Assembly: GCA_030427965.1 (NCBI GenBank)
Contig: JAUICD010000010.1
Coordinates: 1-64,000 of the forward strand
Reading direction: 5' to 3'
Length of the DNA: 64,000 bases
DNA from: Bdellovibrionia bacterium
GTDB lineage: Bacteria > Bdellovibrionota > Bdellovibrionia > Bdellovibrionales > JAUICD01
This document shows, one piece after another, positions 52,015 through 61,505 of this stretch (position 1 is its first letter; every line of letters starts with the position of its first letter). The notes under the pieces were generated by a model. That model was not told the origin of the DNA and did not search any database. It saw nothing but the letters and a program-made list of their open reading frames with translations. The translations under genes were made by a program, and so were the position numbers.

Positions 52015-53292
52015 ATGGTTGAGAGTGTACAGTACATGAAATCAAGTGTTTTTAGGCTTTTACGTCTAGAGTGCTTTTTTCTTATCTGCACACTTTGTTT
52101 GCTTCCGCTAGAGGTCTTTTCGCAGGTTGTTCTTCCTCAAGGGATCTGGCACCCGCGTTTGATGTTTGGAACGGTTTCCGAAGTTTCAAGTGAGTTTAGT
52201 GATGAGGGTAAACTAAATAACATCGGTCGATACAATCAAACATTTGATTCAGATTTTTTGAAAAACCAAATCCCTGAATTTGGAGTTCTCTGTGATCTTC
52301 TAAACGAATATTCGGGAAGTTATGAACTCTGTGACGAAATCAATCTTGGTTCACTGAAGTTTTCAGGAAGCCCAACGATAAGCTATATAGCGCCAGTGAT
52401 TGCATATGGAGTTTCAAGTAAAGTTACAATTGGTGTTGCCGTTCCAGTTGTTTCGATGACTGGAAATGTCAGTGTGGAGCAAGTGGGAAGCAATAATGCC
52501 AACGCTGTTCGAGCTCAAATTGCGGGTAGTTCTGTGCAAGCTCAATTTGATGAAGCCTTTGATAAAATGTCCAATGCAGATCTCGTTGCGGAATTCAATA
52601 AGGCTCTTGATGAGAGAGGCTATGAACCAATCGGTGAGCGAAACTTCTCTGTGCTTGGAGATATTCAACTTCTGACATTTTATGAATACTATCAGACGAC
52701 TTATTGGAATAATTATCTTCAACTGATGTTCAATCTGCCGACTGGCCCACAGGATGATCCAGATGACTTGATGGATTTCCCAAACTTTCACCAAACAGGG
52801 TTTCGTTTAAAAAATCATCATGATGTTCGGCCTTACAGAAGATGGACTTTGGGGTTTGCTTACTCATATTTCTGGAAAATCCAAGATACGACTGTTAAAA
52901 GAGTTCCTGAAAACGAAGATGATATTTTGCCAGATGAAGATCGGAAGGAGTCTGTCACAAGAGATCTTGGCGATATTGTGACACTAGATATCTACACAAA
53001 GTATGGGCTTACCGATTTTATCTATGTCAATGCTGGGATTGAAATGGCTCATAAAGCAAAAGATGAATACTCTGGTTCCAATCCTGATTGGGATTATGAT
53101 TTGTTGGAAAGAGACACAGAAGCCAATTGGATTGGTGGTAAAGTTGGTCTTACATTTACAACAGTGGATTGGTACAAGTCTGGGCGATTTAAAATGCCGT
53201 TTATGATTTCGTATAATTATTCAGATATTTTAGATGGGAAGAATGTTCCAAAACAGGTGAAACACGAAGGGAGCTTGCTCCTTTTCTTTTGA
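52015..53292 (+). CDS. Predicted outer-membrane beta-barrel protein
   Basis: About 425 residues with a signal peptide (CFFLICTLCLLPLEVFSQ). The mature protein shows regular alternating hydrophobic strands, for example ISYIAPVIAYGVSSKVTIGV, YYQTTYWNNYLQLMFNLP, WTLGFAYSYFW, YTKYGLTDFIYVNAGIEMAH and WIGGKVGLTF, and ends in LLLFF with a terminal Phe, as expected for an outer-membrane barrel. It is similar in style to porin-like transport or channel proteins; specificity unknown. ATG 52015 is chosen for its GAGGA six bases upstream. A sigma-54-like site precedes it, and a large lipoprotein gene follows by 17 bases. Confidence 0.75.
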   Translation: MVESVQYMKSSVFRLLRLECFFLICTLCLLPLEVFSQVVLPQGIWHPRLMFGTVSEVSSEFSDEGKLNNIGRYNQTFDSDFLKNQIPEFGVLCDLLNEYSGSYELCDEINLGSLKFSGSPTISYIAPVIAYGVSSKVTIGVAVPVVSMTGNVSVEQVGSNNANAVRAQIAGSSVQAQFDEAFDKMSNADLVAEFNKALDERGYEPIGERNFSVLGDIQLLTFYEYYQTTYWNNYLQLMFNLPTGPQDDPDDLMDFPNFHQTGFRLKNHHDVRPYRRWTLGFAYSYFWKIQDTTVKRVPENEDDILPDEDRKESVTRDLGDIVTLDIYTKYGLTDFIYVNAGIEMAHKAKDEYSGSNPDWDYDLLERDTEANWIGGKVGLTFTTVDWYKSGRFKMPFMISYNYSDILDGKNVPKQVKHEGSLLLFF

Positions 53293-53309
53293 GAGAGCAG
53301 AAAGTAGAT

Positions 53310-55769
53310 ATGAAACATATATTTGTAGCCTCAGTCTTAATGTTTAGCCTTGTAGCTTGTCAGAGCCAAAAGGGAGAGGATCGCTCTACACGTAATGGAA
53401 AGACGAAGTTTGCTCCAAGGACAAGTGATACTCTGCTTTCTCCTGAGAAAGTAAAACGTGCTCGATTTTTTGATATTGAAAATGTTCTTTTTTCATCTAC
53501 GAAAAATGAAAAAACCTTTTCACTTGCAGAGAACACTTGGGAAATCATGCGTCTTGCAGAGACAGCAATGATTCTTTCTGAAAGAGATTATTTTAAATTA
53601 AAAGAAGTGAAGACTTACCCGAAACACGTACGAGATGAGTTGGGAAGCTTTGGTCATAAGGTTCTTCAAAGTTTTTATTCAAAACCCGTGCATTATTCAA
53701 AGCTTTCACCAGTTAAAACGCCATTTGCTCAAGTTTTACTAGCTCAAATGGAGACAGAGCTAATGGAAGAAATGGGTGGAGCAATGGATCGAGCCATCGC
53801 CTATATCCAAAAAGTGATGTCTCACTCAGGTATTCAAAAATTTCAAACAATTGATGAAATTGAGGAATTCAACCCTGATTTGTATGTGGATGAGATTATT
53901 CAATATCTTGAGAGAGTGTCTCACTTCATTTCAGAGGATTCTTCTTCTGTGAAGAAAGCGCCTGCAATCAGTCCAACTCTAGTGCAGGCCATTCGCGATA
54001 CAATTGATGATGTGTATATTCCTCAAGTTCGCAAATTGAAGTCAGATCTTCAAGCCTTGAAAATCAAAGACCGCTCAGGAAAAGAGTATATCGCTATTAT
54101 CCGAAAGGCCTTTGAAAATTTCGAAATGATTCGAGGAAGTGAGGCCTATTCCGAGTTGATGGCCTTGTTAGATAGGGGAGAGGCAAGTCTGGGTAAATGG
54201 GGTTGGACATACGGTGCAGATCAAAAGCCGCTGATTCAATTTGCAAATGCATTTAATGAGAAATTGTCTAAAGTCCCAACGATTACTACAAACAAATTGG
54301 TCAATATTTTGAAATTGAAGAAACAACGAGACAACTTTAGGAAAGAAGTCCATCAGTTGGCTGAGAACGAGTTGCGTGAGCGAGTCTACAGAGAAAAGGA
54401 GTATATCCCTGGAGTGGCCCGTGGAGATGTATTGCTTCAGCTTAAGGGTGGAAAACCTGAGTTTAAGCGAAGCATGAATCACTGGTTTGCCAATTTGGAT
54501 CAGCGAATTGGTATTCCAACTGGAGCTCGTACATTGGGTGCTACAATTGGTGCAAATTTCTATCGTTTAAAAAATATTGATAAATATGAAGATGTGGAAA
54601 AAATAAGTATTGAGTATGATCAAATAGTGTTTGGGCATCTGAATGTGATGCTACGAGCTGCAGGTCACTATGTTGAAGATCAAAAAAGTATGGATTCCTA
54701 TTTTAGGCCTATTGATATGCAAAGATCTCAAGGATTCAATGTGTATGAATACAAAGACCAGGAGGGTGTCTACTCTATTCCGGATCAAGTTATTGTAAAG
54801 AAGGATTCGGTGGATTTGAACTTGAAGCGTACACTAGAGGTCAGTGATTTCAATGTGAGCGTTGAGGGACAGGCTGAGTTGATTCGCGGTCTTGCTCGAG
54901 CATTGAAGTATTTTCGTCCTGATATTCGAAATGATTTTGATAAAACTATGGCTATCAATGTTTATGAGAAAACCAAAATTCTTCTTTTTCCAAAAGATAA
55001 ATTTTTTGATCTCCACATTGGAGTTCTGGCAGCGCCTTTGTTGAATTTGCAGAGAATGGGGACTTCCATCTTTGATAAGAAATGGAATATTTTTGATATT
55101 GAAGAACTCAATAAAAAAGATCGTGCGGTTTTGGTAGCACTTCATGATATTGAACCTGAAAAGAAAAACTATATTTCGACAACTCAAGGTATATCTCGGA
55201 TGATTCGTGCCGTTTCTGAGTTTTTGAATGCGATTCAAGGGTTGATGCCAAATCATTCGGCAGCTTTTCAAGAAAATCCAAATACAGAAGACAACCCGAA
55301 TTATGAAAGCTTAAAGGATGCAGAAAATACTTTGAAGAAATTGAATTTAGGACTTGGCTTTCTTCTGACTTCTCGCCTTCAAAGAGAAAATGGAGGGTTT
55401 ATAAGAAGTGTGGATATAAAATCAAATGAAACTAAAAGTTCAACTCTTTATTTAGATGATCAAGTCAGTGCAATTCGAAGTTTGCTTTTGGTTCATGATC
55501 TTTGGGGTGGAGAATTAACAAGATTTGCAGCTATTGATGCCTATCACACAATGAACAAAGAGCTCTTTGATGAGGCCTCGGGGTTTTATAAGAGAAACAC
55601 AAAAACAGGAGGGGCTCCAGGTCTTCAGCTCGTGCTTGAGACTCTGTTGATGCTTCAAGAGATTGAGCCTTATTTGCCCGCCGAAGATCTGGCTCAGGTC
55701 GGGTTCTTAAGAGAGGCATGGGCAGAGCGTTTACTTGCTCATATGAGACCATTGTCTGAATCGTTCTAG
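53310..55769 (+). CDS. Large lipoprotein of unknown function
   Basis: About 819 residues. The signal peptide ends with LVAC in VASVLMFSLVACQSQKG, so the mature protein is lipidated at this Cys. The remainder is long, mostly helical and charged, with no domain I know; no repeats beyond short local ones (AETAMILSE; QRIGIPTGARTLGATIGANFY). It follows the outer-membrane barrel gene by 17 bases and probably works with it. ATG 53310 is chosen as it begins the signal peptide; the frame is open seven codons earlier. Confidence 0.7.
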   Translation: MKHIFVASVLMFSLVACQSQKGEDRSTRNGKTKFAPRTSDTLLSPEKVKRARFFDIENVLFSSTKNEKTFSLAENTWEIMRLAETAMILSERDYFKLKEVKTYPKHVRDELGSFGHKVLQSFYSKPVHYSKLSPVKTPFAQVLLAQMETELMEEMGGAMDRAIAYIQKVMSHSGIQKFQTIDEIEEFNPDLYVDEIIQYLERVSHFISEDSSSVKKAPAISPTLVQAIRDTIDDVYIPQVRKLKSDLQALKIKDRSGKEYIAIIRKAFENFEMIRGSEAYSELMALLDRGEASLGKWGWTYGADQKPLIQFANAFNEKLSKVPTITTNKLVNILKLKKQRDNFRKEVHQLAENELRERVYREKEYIPGVARGDVLLQLKGGKPEFKRSMNHWFANLDQRIGIPTGARTLGATIGANFYRLKNIDKYEDVEKISIEYDQIVFGHLNVMLRAAGHYVEDQKSMDSYFRPIDMQRSQGFNVYEYKDQEGVYSIPDQVIVKKDSVDLNLKRTLEVSDFNVSVEGQAELIRGLARALKYFRPDIRNDFDKTMAINVYEKTKILLFPKDKFFDLHIGVLAAPLLNLQRMGTSIFDKKWNIFDIEELNKKDRAVLVALHDIEPEKKNYISTTQGISRMIRAVSEFLNAIQGLMPNHSAAFQENPNTEDNPNYESLKDAENTLKKLNLGLGFLLTSRLQRENGGFIRSVDIKSNETKSSTLYLDDQVSAIRSLLLVHDLWGGELTRFAAIDAYHTMNKELFDEASGFYKRNTKTGGAPGLQLVLETLLMLQEIEPYLPAEDLAQVGFLREAWAERLLAHMRPLSESF

Positions 55770-55862
55770 CCCAAAGAATGAACTTCTATAGCTAGGACTC
55801 GAGACATACCCTAGACATGGTAGACTGATCTTACGCAACTTTTTCTCAGGAGGAGGATCAGT

Positions 55863-57521
55863 ATGGCCGTGGATGGTGTCGAACGATCAAGATTGATCGA
55901 TGAAAATGCAAGAACCAAAGCTGAATATCAAAAGCGCGAGAATGATTTAAGAAAGCGGCACGCCGAGCAAATTCGAAATCTTCAAAAACAGAATGTGGAT
56001 CGTATTGAAAACCTTCGTTCTGAACAACAGACAGCCATTGATGCTTATCGAAAAAGACTCAATCAAACTCTTTCAGAGAAAGATGTCAGCTATCAAAAGC
56101 AAATTCGAGACATGAAAGATATGCACGCAGAAAGAATGAAAGAGGTGGGGACTAGAAACTCTGAAAATCTTAGAAACTTGGAGATGAGACATAAAAGTGA
56201 ATACAAAAGCCTGGATGACAAAAAAACAGCTCAATACAATCGTTTGAAGCAAGGGATGGAAGAGCAAATCAAGTCTCAAGAAGATTATCATAAGAATTAT
56301 GTGGAAAACTCGAGAGAAGCTCAGGCTAAGGGGATTTCCTCAGAGCGAGAAAAGTTAACTGCTGCGCACCAGGAAGATAGGGATCGTATGATAGGTGCTC
56401 ACCGGGAGAAGGTGAGTCACCTTGATCAAAGATATCAGTCTGAGAATCAGCGAAGACAAAAAATGGAAAAAGATCATCGCCAAGATAAAATTCTGATGAG
56501 ACAGAGTGCAAGTGAGGATCTTTTGGATGCAATTTCTCAAGAAAGAGCAGCCAAAGATGCGGTGATTGAACACAAAGACGAGGCGTTCAATACAAAATAT
56601 CAGAATTTACGTAATCGACTTGAACGTGATCACTACGATAGGCAGGCACAGCACAGTAAAGCCTTTGATCAAATGAAAAGTGATGTGTATGAAAGAGTGA
56701 ATAATCGAGAAGCTCAATTGGAACGGAACTTAAGAACTGAGAAATTTAACCGTGAACAAGATATAGTAAAACTCAATAGAGTTTCGGGGTTAAAAGAAGA
56801 GAATTTAAGAGAGAACCTTGGAAACCAAATCAACGATCTTGAACGACAAAAGCAAGAGCAAGTGGAATTGTCAAACAGACACCGTGCAAAAACGGTCGGC
56901 AAGGTCATGGATAAATATGACAAGCAGTTCAATGAAACAACCAATCACTATGAAGAAAAACTAAACTTGTTGGACTCTCAACATAAAAGAAATTATCTCG
57001 TAGAAACAGGGCGGTTGGAAGCTCGAGCGGAATCTGCAGAAACTCGAGCGCAGGACAGAATTGATACGATGGAGAATGTATACCAGAAGAAAACAAATTC
57101 CAGTCAAGAACACTATGATCAGTCGATGAAAGAAGCTCGAAAAGCCTATCTTGAAAACCTAAATGAGCTTCGATACAAAAAAGACAAAGAGCGTATGGAG
57201 CTTGAGTCAAGTCTTAAATCTCAAATGAGACAACAGCAAGTGAACGCTGAAAAGAAAATGATGGTACAAAAAAATACATATGAGCGTCAGATAGATCAAT
57301 TGAAAGATGAACAGAAAAAAGAGATTCGCCGCCTTCACGAAAATCAGAAAACTGTTTTGAAAGCCTTAAATCAAGGACGAGAGAAAGATCTGCAGTCCAA
57401 GGAGATGGAAATGAAGGAGCGACTAGATCAGCAAAAACTTGCATATGAGAGAAGAATGAATAATATGGAAAACAGTTTCGAAGATCAAAAAGCGGAGTGG
57501 GCAAAAATCCAAAGATCCTAG
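55863..57521 (+). CDS. Long coiled-coil protein, possible cytoskeletal scaffold
   Basis: A 552-residue protein that is coiled coil nearly throughout: highly charged heptads rich in Gln, Arg, Glu, Lys and Asn with many short helices such as YQKQIRDMKDMHAER, QRRQKMEKDHRQDK and EARAESAETRAQDRID. There is no signal peptide, membrane helix or proline-rich break, so it is a cytoplasmic filament-like protein. Bdellovibrio Ccp is a precedent for a coiled-coil scaffold, but no homology to it is claimed. AGGAGGAGG is a strong ribosome-binding site. pyk starts three bases after its stop, so they share a transcript. Confidence 0.8.
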   Translation: MAVDGVERSRLIDENARTKAEYQKRENDLRKRHAEQIRNLQKQNVDRIENLRSEQQTAIDAYRKRLNQTLSEKDVSYQKQIRDMKDMHAERMKEVGTRNSENLRNLEMRHKSEYKSLDDKKTAQYNRLKQGMEEQIKSQEDYHKNYVENSREAQAKGISSEREKLTAAHQEDRDRMIGAHREKVSHLDQRYQSENQRRQKMEKDHRQDKILMRQSASEDLLDAISQERAAKDAVIEHKDEAFNTKYQNLRNRLERDHYDRQAQHSKAFDQMKSDVYERVNNREAQLERNLRTEKFNREQDIVKLNRVSGLKEENLRENLGNQINDLERQKQEQVELSNRHRAKTVGKVMDKYDKQFNETTNHYEEKLNLLDSQHKRNYLVETGRLEARAESAETRAQDRIDTMENVYQKKTNSSQEHYDQSMKEARKAYLENLNELRYKKDKERMELESSLKSQMRQQQVNAEKKMMVQKNTYERQIDQLKDEQKKEIRRLHENQKTVLKALNQGREKDLQSKEMEMKERLDQQKLAYERRMNNMENSFEDQKAEWAKIQRS

Positions 57522-57524
57522 TAG

Positions 57525-58991
57525 ATGTTATCAGATAGACGAGTCAAGATTGTTTCAACAATAGGTCCCTCATCAAGCTCTCTTGAAGTGATAGAGTCTC
57601 TTATTGAATCTGGAATAAATGTCGCAAGACTCAACTTTTCTCACGGGACGCATGAAGATCATCATTCTGTTATAGAGAAAATTCGAGAGGCTTCAGGTCG
57701 TCTTCGTGCACCAATCACTTTATTGCAAGATCTCCAAGGACCCAAAATTCGAGTTGGAAAGATGAAGGATGGGGAGTTGGAGCTGCTGGAAAATCAAGAA
57801 GTTGTGATTTCTCATGATTTTGAAGTTGGTGAAAAAAATCAAATTCCATCAGATTTCAAAGAGCTTCCGGGTTCTTGTCGTCCAGGTCAGCAAATTCTGT
57901 TGGATGATGGGCTTATTGAGTTGAGGGTTCTTTCTGTCGAAGGTTCACATGTCAACTGCAAAGTCATATTTGGTGGGATCTTAAAAGATAGAAAAGGCAT
58001 GAATATCCCAGGGGCAAATTTGCAAGTGGGTTGCATGACAGAAAAGGATCATAAGGATTTGAAATTTGGCTTAGAAGCGCGTGTGGACTATGTGGCGTTG
58101 AGTTTTGTTCGGCGTGGCGATGATATTCGAGAGCTACGTGAAATTATTGATCGAGAAAACCCCAATGTTCGTATTATTGCAAAAATCGAAATGCTTGAAG
58201 CCCTTGAGAACCTAGAGGAGATCATTCGGTTAAGTGATGCCATTATGGTGGCTCGTGGGGATTTGGCCGTAGAGGTGGGGCAGACGCAACTTCCTGCAAT
58301 TCAGAAAAGGATTATTCGCCTTTCCAATGATTATGGAAGACCTGTTATAACAGCAACTCAAATGCTTGAGAGTATGGTGAAAAACCCAAGACCAACACGA
58401 GCAGAAGTGACAGACGTTGCCAATGCCGTTTTAGATGGCTCAGATGCTCTTATGCTGTCTGCTGAGACGGCAAGTGGAGCGCATCCCTCACTTTGTGTTT
58501 CAACCATGCATGATATTATTCGTGAAGTTGAGCGAACTGGTGAGCATTACTATAAAATGGATTTACGCCCAGAGTACTTAAGCGTTGCAGAGGCTGTTGC
58601 TGAGAGTGCATGTTTAACTGCTATGAAATTGGGCGCAAAGGCCATTGTATCGCTTACAACAAGTGGCAAAACGGCACGACTGATCTCTTCTTATCGACCA
58701 CGAGCAAAGATTTTAGCTGTAACCCACCATAATTCGACGTTGAACAGATTGGAGTTGGTTTGGGGTATTCAAACATTGGCAATCGAGCCTTATCGCACAG
58801 CTGAAAAAGCGATGCAGAAGATTGAAGAACATCTTCTTTCGTGTGGAATAGTAAAAAAGGGAGACAAGATTGTACTAACTCTGGGGCTCCCTCTCATGGA
58901 GAGAGGTACAACCAATTCAGTTCGAGTTTACACAGTCACTGGGAGCCAGAAGGTTTTAAGTAAGTCTGCTCTTCCTCTGAGATATCGTTGA
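57525..58991 (+). CDS. pyk: Pyruvate kinase
   Basis: A 488-residue pyruvate kinase converting PEP and ADP to pyruvate and ATP. Motifs: RRVKIVSTIGPSSSS, GINVARLNFSHG, LQDLQGPKIRVG, DYVALSFVRRGDD, IIAKIEMLEAL, MVARGDLAVEVG, PVITATQMLESM with RAEVTDVANAVLDGSDALMLS (quoted in parts), and TTSGKTARLISSYRP. The C-terminal domain is complete. It follows the coiled-coil gene by three bases; a hairpin overlaps its stop. Confidence 0.97.
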   Translation: MLSDRRVKIVSTIGPSSSSLEVIESLIESGINVARLNFSHGTHEDHHSVIEKIREASGRLRAPITLLQDLQGPKIRVGKMKDGELELLENQEVVISHDFEVGEKNQIPSDFKELPGSCRPGQQILLDDGLIELRVLSVEGSHVNCKVIFGGILKDRKGMNIPGANLQVGCMTEKDHKDLKFGLEARVDYVALSFVRRGDDIRELREIIDRENPNVRIIAKIEMLEALENLEEIIRLSDAIMVARGDLAVEVGQTQLPAIQKRIIRLSNDYGRPVITATQMLESMVKNPRPTRAEVTDVANAVLDGSDALMLSAETASGAHPSLCVSTMHDIIREVERTGEHYYKMDLRPEYLSVAEAVAESACLTAMKLGAKAIVSLTTSGKTARLISSYRPRAKILAVTHHNSTLNRLELVWGIQTLAIEPYRTAEKAMQKIEEHLLSCGIVKKGDKIVLTLGLPLMERGTTNSVRVYTVTGSQKVLSKSALPLRYR

Positions 58992-59023
58992 TTTGTAAAA
59001 GTTTAAACTTCACCTAACGATAT
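58982..59023 (+). terminator. Nested inverted repeat over the pyk stop codon
   Basis: Outer arms ATATCGTT (58982-58989) and AACGATAT (59016-59023) enclose the perfect palindrome AAGTTTAAACTT (58999-59010). The stop codon lies at the edge of the left arm. The sequence after it (TTAAAATAGCC) has no proper U tract. Likely marks the mRNA 3' end of pyk. Confidence 0.5.
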
Positions 59024-59183
59024 TTAAAATAGCCTTTGTTTTGAGCGAACAGGTTTAGCGACAAAAGCAATGGCCGATATTCAATAGAGACTTTATATTC
59101 AGAAAGATAAGCCATTCAATACAGCCTCTTTAATAAACCGAAATTACCTGAGGATTCTTTTTCTTAAAAGTTAGGGGCTTTGG

Positions 59184-59411
59184 TCAGAGAAGTTTTGCGA
59201 CTGCCGCGGTTACAGCAATAGCGATAGTAATCATAGCTCCGACTATTGCACTGAGTTTAATAACAAGACGATATTCAAGTTCTTTTATATCCTGTTTTGT
59301 AGCCACATCTCCCTCAACTATTTCTGCGATGATCTGTATATTCGCTTCAGCTTGTTTCCGAGAAAACCCTGCCTCTTCCAGCTTTTTTGCATAGCTCAAA
59401 GTATTAATCAT
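59184..59411 (-). CDS. Small DUF1640-like membrane protein
   Basis: A 75-residue protein resembling the DUF1640/CCDC90-type family: YAKKLEEAGFSRKQAEANIQI (quoted to 20: YAKKLEEAGFSRKQAEANIQ), GDVATKQDIKELEYRL and a terminal membrane helix (AIVGAMITIAIAVTAAVAKL). Such proteins are short coiled coils with a C-terminal anchor, of unknown function. GGAGG seven bases before the ATG is a strong ribosome-binding site. Confidence 0.8.
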   Translation of the reverse strand: MINTLSYAKKLEEAGFSRKQAEANIQIIAEIVEGDVATKQDIKELEYRLVIKLSAIVGAMITIAIAVTAAVAKLL

Positions 59412-59853
59412 AACTTTACCTCCGCATTAGGGGTATTGCAACCATGCCATTTTCTTTAAATATCAATGATTTACTTCTAGATAACCATTTCGACTAGATA
59501 TCGGATCAGAGACCAGTGTCACTTGGACAAGATTTTTTTGGTTGGTTCTCCGCTTTCTCCAATAGTCGTAAACTCCAATTTTTTTGGGCCGAGGAGCTTG
59601 GCAGCAACCTTCATTTCAAGGACGTTAGGGTAACCAGCATGATCGATCATTGCCTTAGACTCCCAACTCTTTCCATCTTTAGAATATTCCCTTTTGGTTT
59701 GTTTGCAATTCGCAAAAGCATCCTTAGAGTTAAAGGCGCAGATAAAACTTAATGATTCTTAAAGGCCAGTTTTCCCAAAAGCTCTAAATTTACGAGCCGC
59801 CTGTATAAATAACATGCTTTTCTAAACTATCGAGTCTCTCTATCAACGATGTC
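59412..59853. other. 442-base stretch without an intact gene
   Basis: Between the DUF1640-like gene and the HNH gene. It contains the ribosome-binding site of the former, a promoterless open frame on the minus strand (see 59519-59758) and nothing else I can support. A plus-strand frame over the same bases has no convincing features. Confidence 0.7.
59519..59758 (-). pseudogene. Gene remnant lacking a start
   Basis: A minus-strand open frame of 79 codons bounded by stops, with protein-like composition: SLSFICAFNSKDAFANCKQT, EYSKDGKSWESKAMIDHAGY, then PNVLEMKVAAKLLGP and GESGEPTKKILSK. The first in-frame ATG comes only at about codon 37, after the most protein-like stretch, and an in-frame TAA lies directly upstream, preceded in the same frame by a further 18-codon open piece. 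It looks like the C-terminal part of a decayed gene; the family is unknown. Confidence 0.45.
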
Positions 59854-60861
59854 CTATTGATCTTTTATTTGTGACTTCTGAACTCTCCGAGAGAGGGATT
59901 TAGAGGGAATGTGTTTATTGTTGATAAATGGACTCATGGTCGTTAATCCCAACTGATCTATAGCGGCCCTCTGATTGCAGGATCGACACAAAACTCTTAA
60001 ATTTTCTACTGCATTGCTACCCCCTTGAGCCACAGTTATCTTGTGGTCTATCTGGAGGTGGTACTTGGAATTACAGTTTTCACACTTTCTCTGAGCTCTC
60101 TTAAAGACAGTGGCTCGTTTGGAGGGACTGATGCTTCGAGGTTTCTTGCTGGGCTGTTTTCTTACCCTTGGCTTTATTTCTGTTTGTGGTTCTGTTGCCT
60201 TCAGTTTTTCCTCCATTAGGCTCTCAAACAACTCCTGCTCACAATTGATATTCAATCTGGACTTTAAAAGCCGAAGCTTGTCACAATCTAAGTAAACCCT
60301 TAGTAGCGTCTTATCCCCATAATTGCGTTTACTAGGCTTTTTCTCAGGGCGTTTTAAATGATTCTCAGAAGCAATTTTCTCTAGCTCGATTTCACATTCT
60401 CGGGTGCTTTTGTTTTTGACCCGTTCAATGATAGATCTGGGATTGAGCTCTCTATTTGCAACAGATGATGAAGAGCTAGTGTTTAAAAATGCATCACTAG
60501 ACCTAGTGGCAGAATCTCCGAGTTGTGTTTTATTCTGTAATTTTTTACTTTGATTTAAAAACACTTGAACAGAGGCAGCGTTTGATAAACTGAGCTCACC
60601 ACTGGCAATGGATTCCTTTACCCCTTTATAGTGAGAGGCCAATTTGCAAGTGCTCACCTTTCTATGAGCCTCTCCATTGGAGTAGCCCAAAATACGGATA
60701 CAGTAGTCGTAAATAGAAGAGCATTTGTGGTGGGCAAAAAGTCTTCGTCGATAGACTTCTTCAAGATGAGAAATAATTTTAGCAACAATATGTGATTCCT
60801 TAGATTTAAGAGTTAGCAAATTGAGATGAAGTTGTTTGTCACTTAAGCTTCTGATATTCAT
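59854..60861 (-). CDS. HNH endonuclease
   Basis: A 335-residue protein with a C-terminal HNH nuclease: CENCNSKYHLQIDHKITVAQ, GGSNAVENLRVLCRSCNQRA (zinc-binding CxxC pairs, D-H and N-x-x-x-L-C-x-x-C-N). The N-terminal 120 residues are helical with DUF222-like or HNH-associated features (VAKIISHLEEVYRRRLF; SIYDYCIRILGYSNGEAHRK; IASGELSLSNAASVQVFLN), and the middle is basic. These proteins are common, often multicopy, in many bacteria. Cytoplasmic, as no signal peptide is seen. AAAGGAAAT precedes the ATG. Confidence 0.9.
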   Translation of the reverse strand: MNIRSLSDKQLHLNLLTLKSKESHIVAKIISHLEEVYRRRLFAHHKCSSIYDYCIRILGYSNGEAHRKVSTCKLASHYKGVKESIASGELSLSNAASVQVFLNQSKKLQNKTQLGDSATRSSDAFLNTSSSSSVANRELNPRSIIERVKNKSTRECEIELEKIASENHLKRPEKKPSKRNYGDKTLLRVYLDCDKLRLLKSRLNINCEQELFESLMEEKLKATEPQTEIKPRVRKQPSKKPRSISPSKRATVFKRAQRKCENCNSKYHLQIDHKITVAQGGSNAVENLRVLCRSCNQRAAIDQLGLTTMSPFINNKHIPSKSLSRRVQKSQIKDQ

Positions 60862-61505
60862 TATTTCCTTTATTAAAAATCGCTAAAACTGTAGCGATTG
60901 TAAATTTGGGATTAAAAAAAGTCAAGCTGCTAGATCTAAGAATGTTTTTTAACGCGAGTTGTCCTCTGCGCGGGGGATTCAGTAGTTATCTAAATTGTAT
61001 TTCGAGAGATCAGATGGTCGCGCTCGAACTGCGAAGTGACAATGGAACTAAAGTTTTCTCAGAACAACGTTGTCGTGCAATGAATTATGACTTTTCGCGC
61101 TTGAGGTAAAAAGAAGTTGGATACATTGCGTTCCATAAGACTCTGTTTTCTTAGTGAAATTCATTGTCTATTTCTTTTAATATTATTTATAGGCTTTTTA
61201 TCTATATGGTACATCTGAAGGCCAATCGAGCTGTTCGGAAACTATCTGGAACGGTGTCTGATCTCAAGGGCGCAAAACCCTAATTTTTAAGAAAAAGAGT
61301 CGATAGGTAGCTTCAGTCTATGAAGGGGGATGTATTGAATACCTTACCTTTTTGAACGCAAAACCTCTATTTAATATTTGTTATTACTTTTGTAGTGAAA
61401 TTTACTCGGTCAAAGTAAAGGCTCTTTTCAAAATTACTAGGTGGAGTTCAATTTTTTACACATTAAAGTATGACAAAGAAAGTGAGGGGATGAGCTTGTT
61501 TGCTT
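60862..61505. other. 644-base stretch with no recognisable gene
   Basis: Lies between the 5' end of the HNH gene and the 3' end of the lipoprotein nuclease gene. Small open frames exist (for example a 67-codon frame at 60906-61109) but none has a family match, a good ribosome-binding site or a signal peptide. A patch around 60950-61110 is richer in G and C than the rest, which may be the scar of a lost gene. No hairpin stronger than AGGG/CCCT at about 61268-61282. Confidence 0.6.

Noticed and set aside
59516..59752. Plus-strand 78-codon open frame between the DUF1640-like and HNH genes
   Set aside because: No ribosome-binding site, starts at GTG, and the opposite strand over the same bases has the more protein-like composition, so the plus frame looks like its shadow.
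60906..61109. 67-codon plus-strand open frame in the 644-base gap
   Set aside because: No family resemblance, no signal peptide and no convincing ribosome-binding site; reported only as part of a gap.
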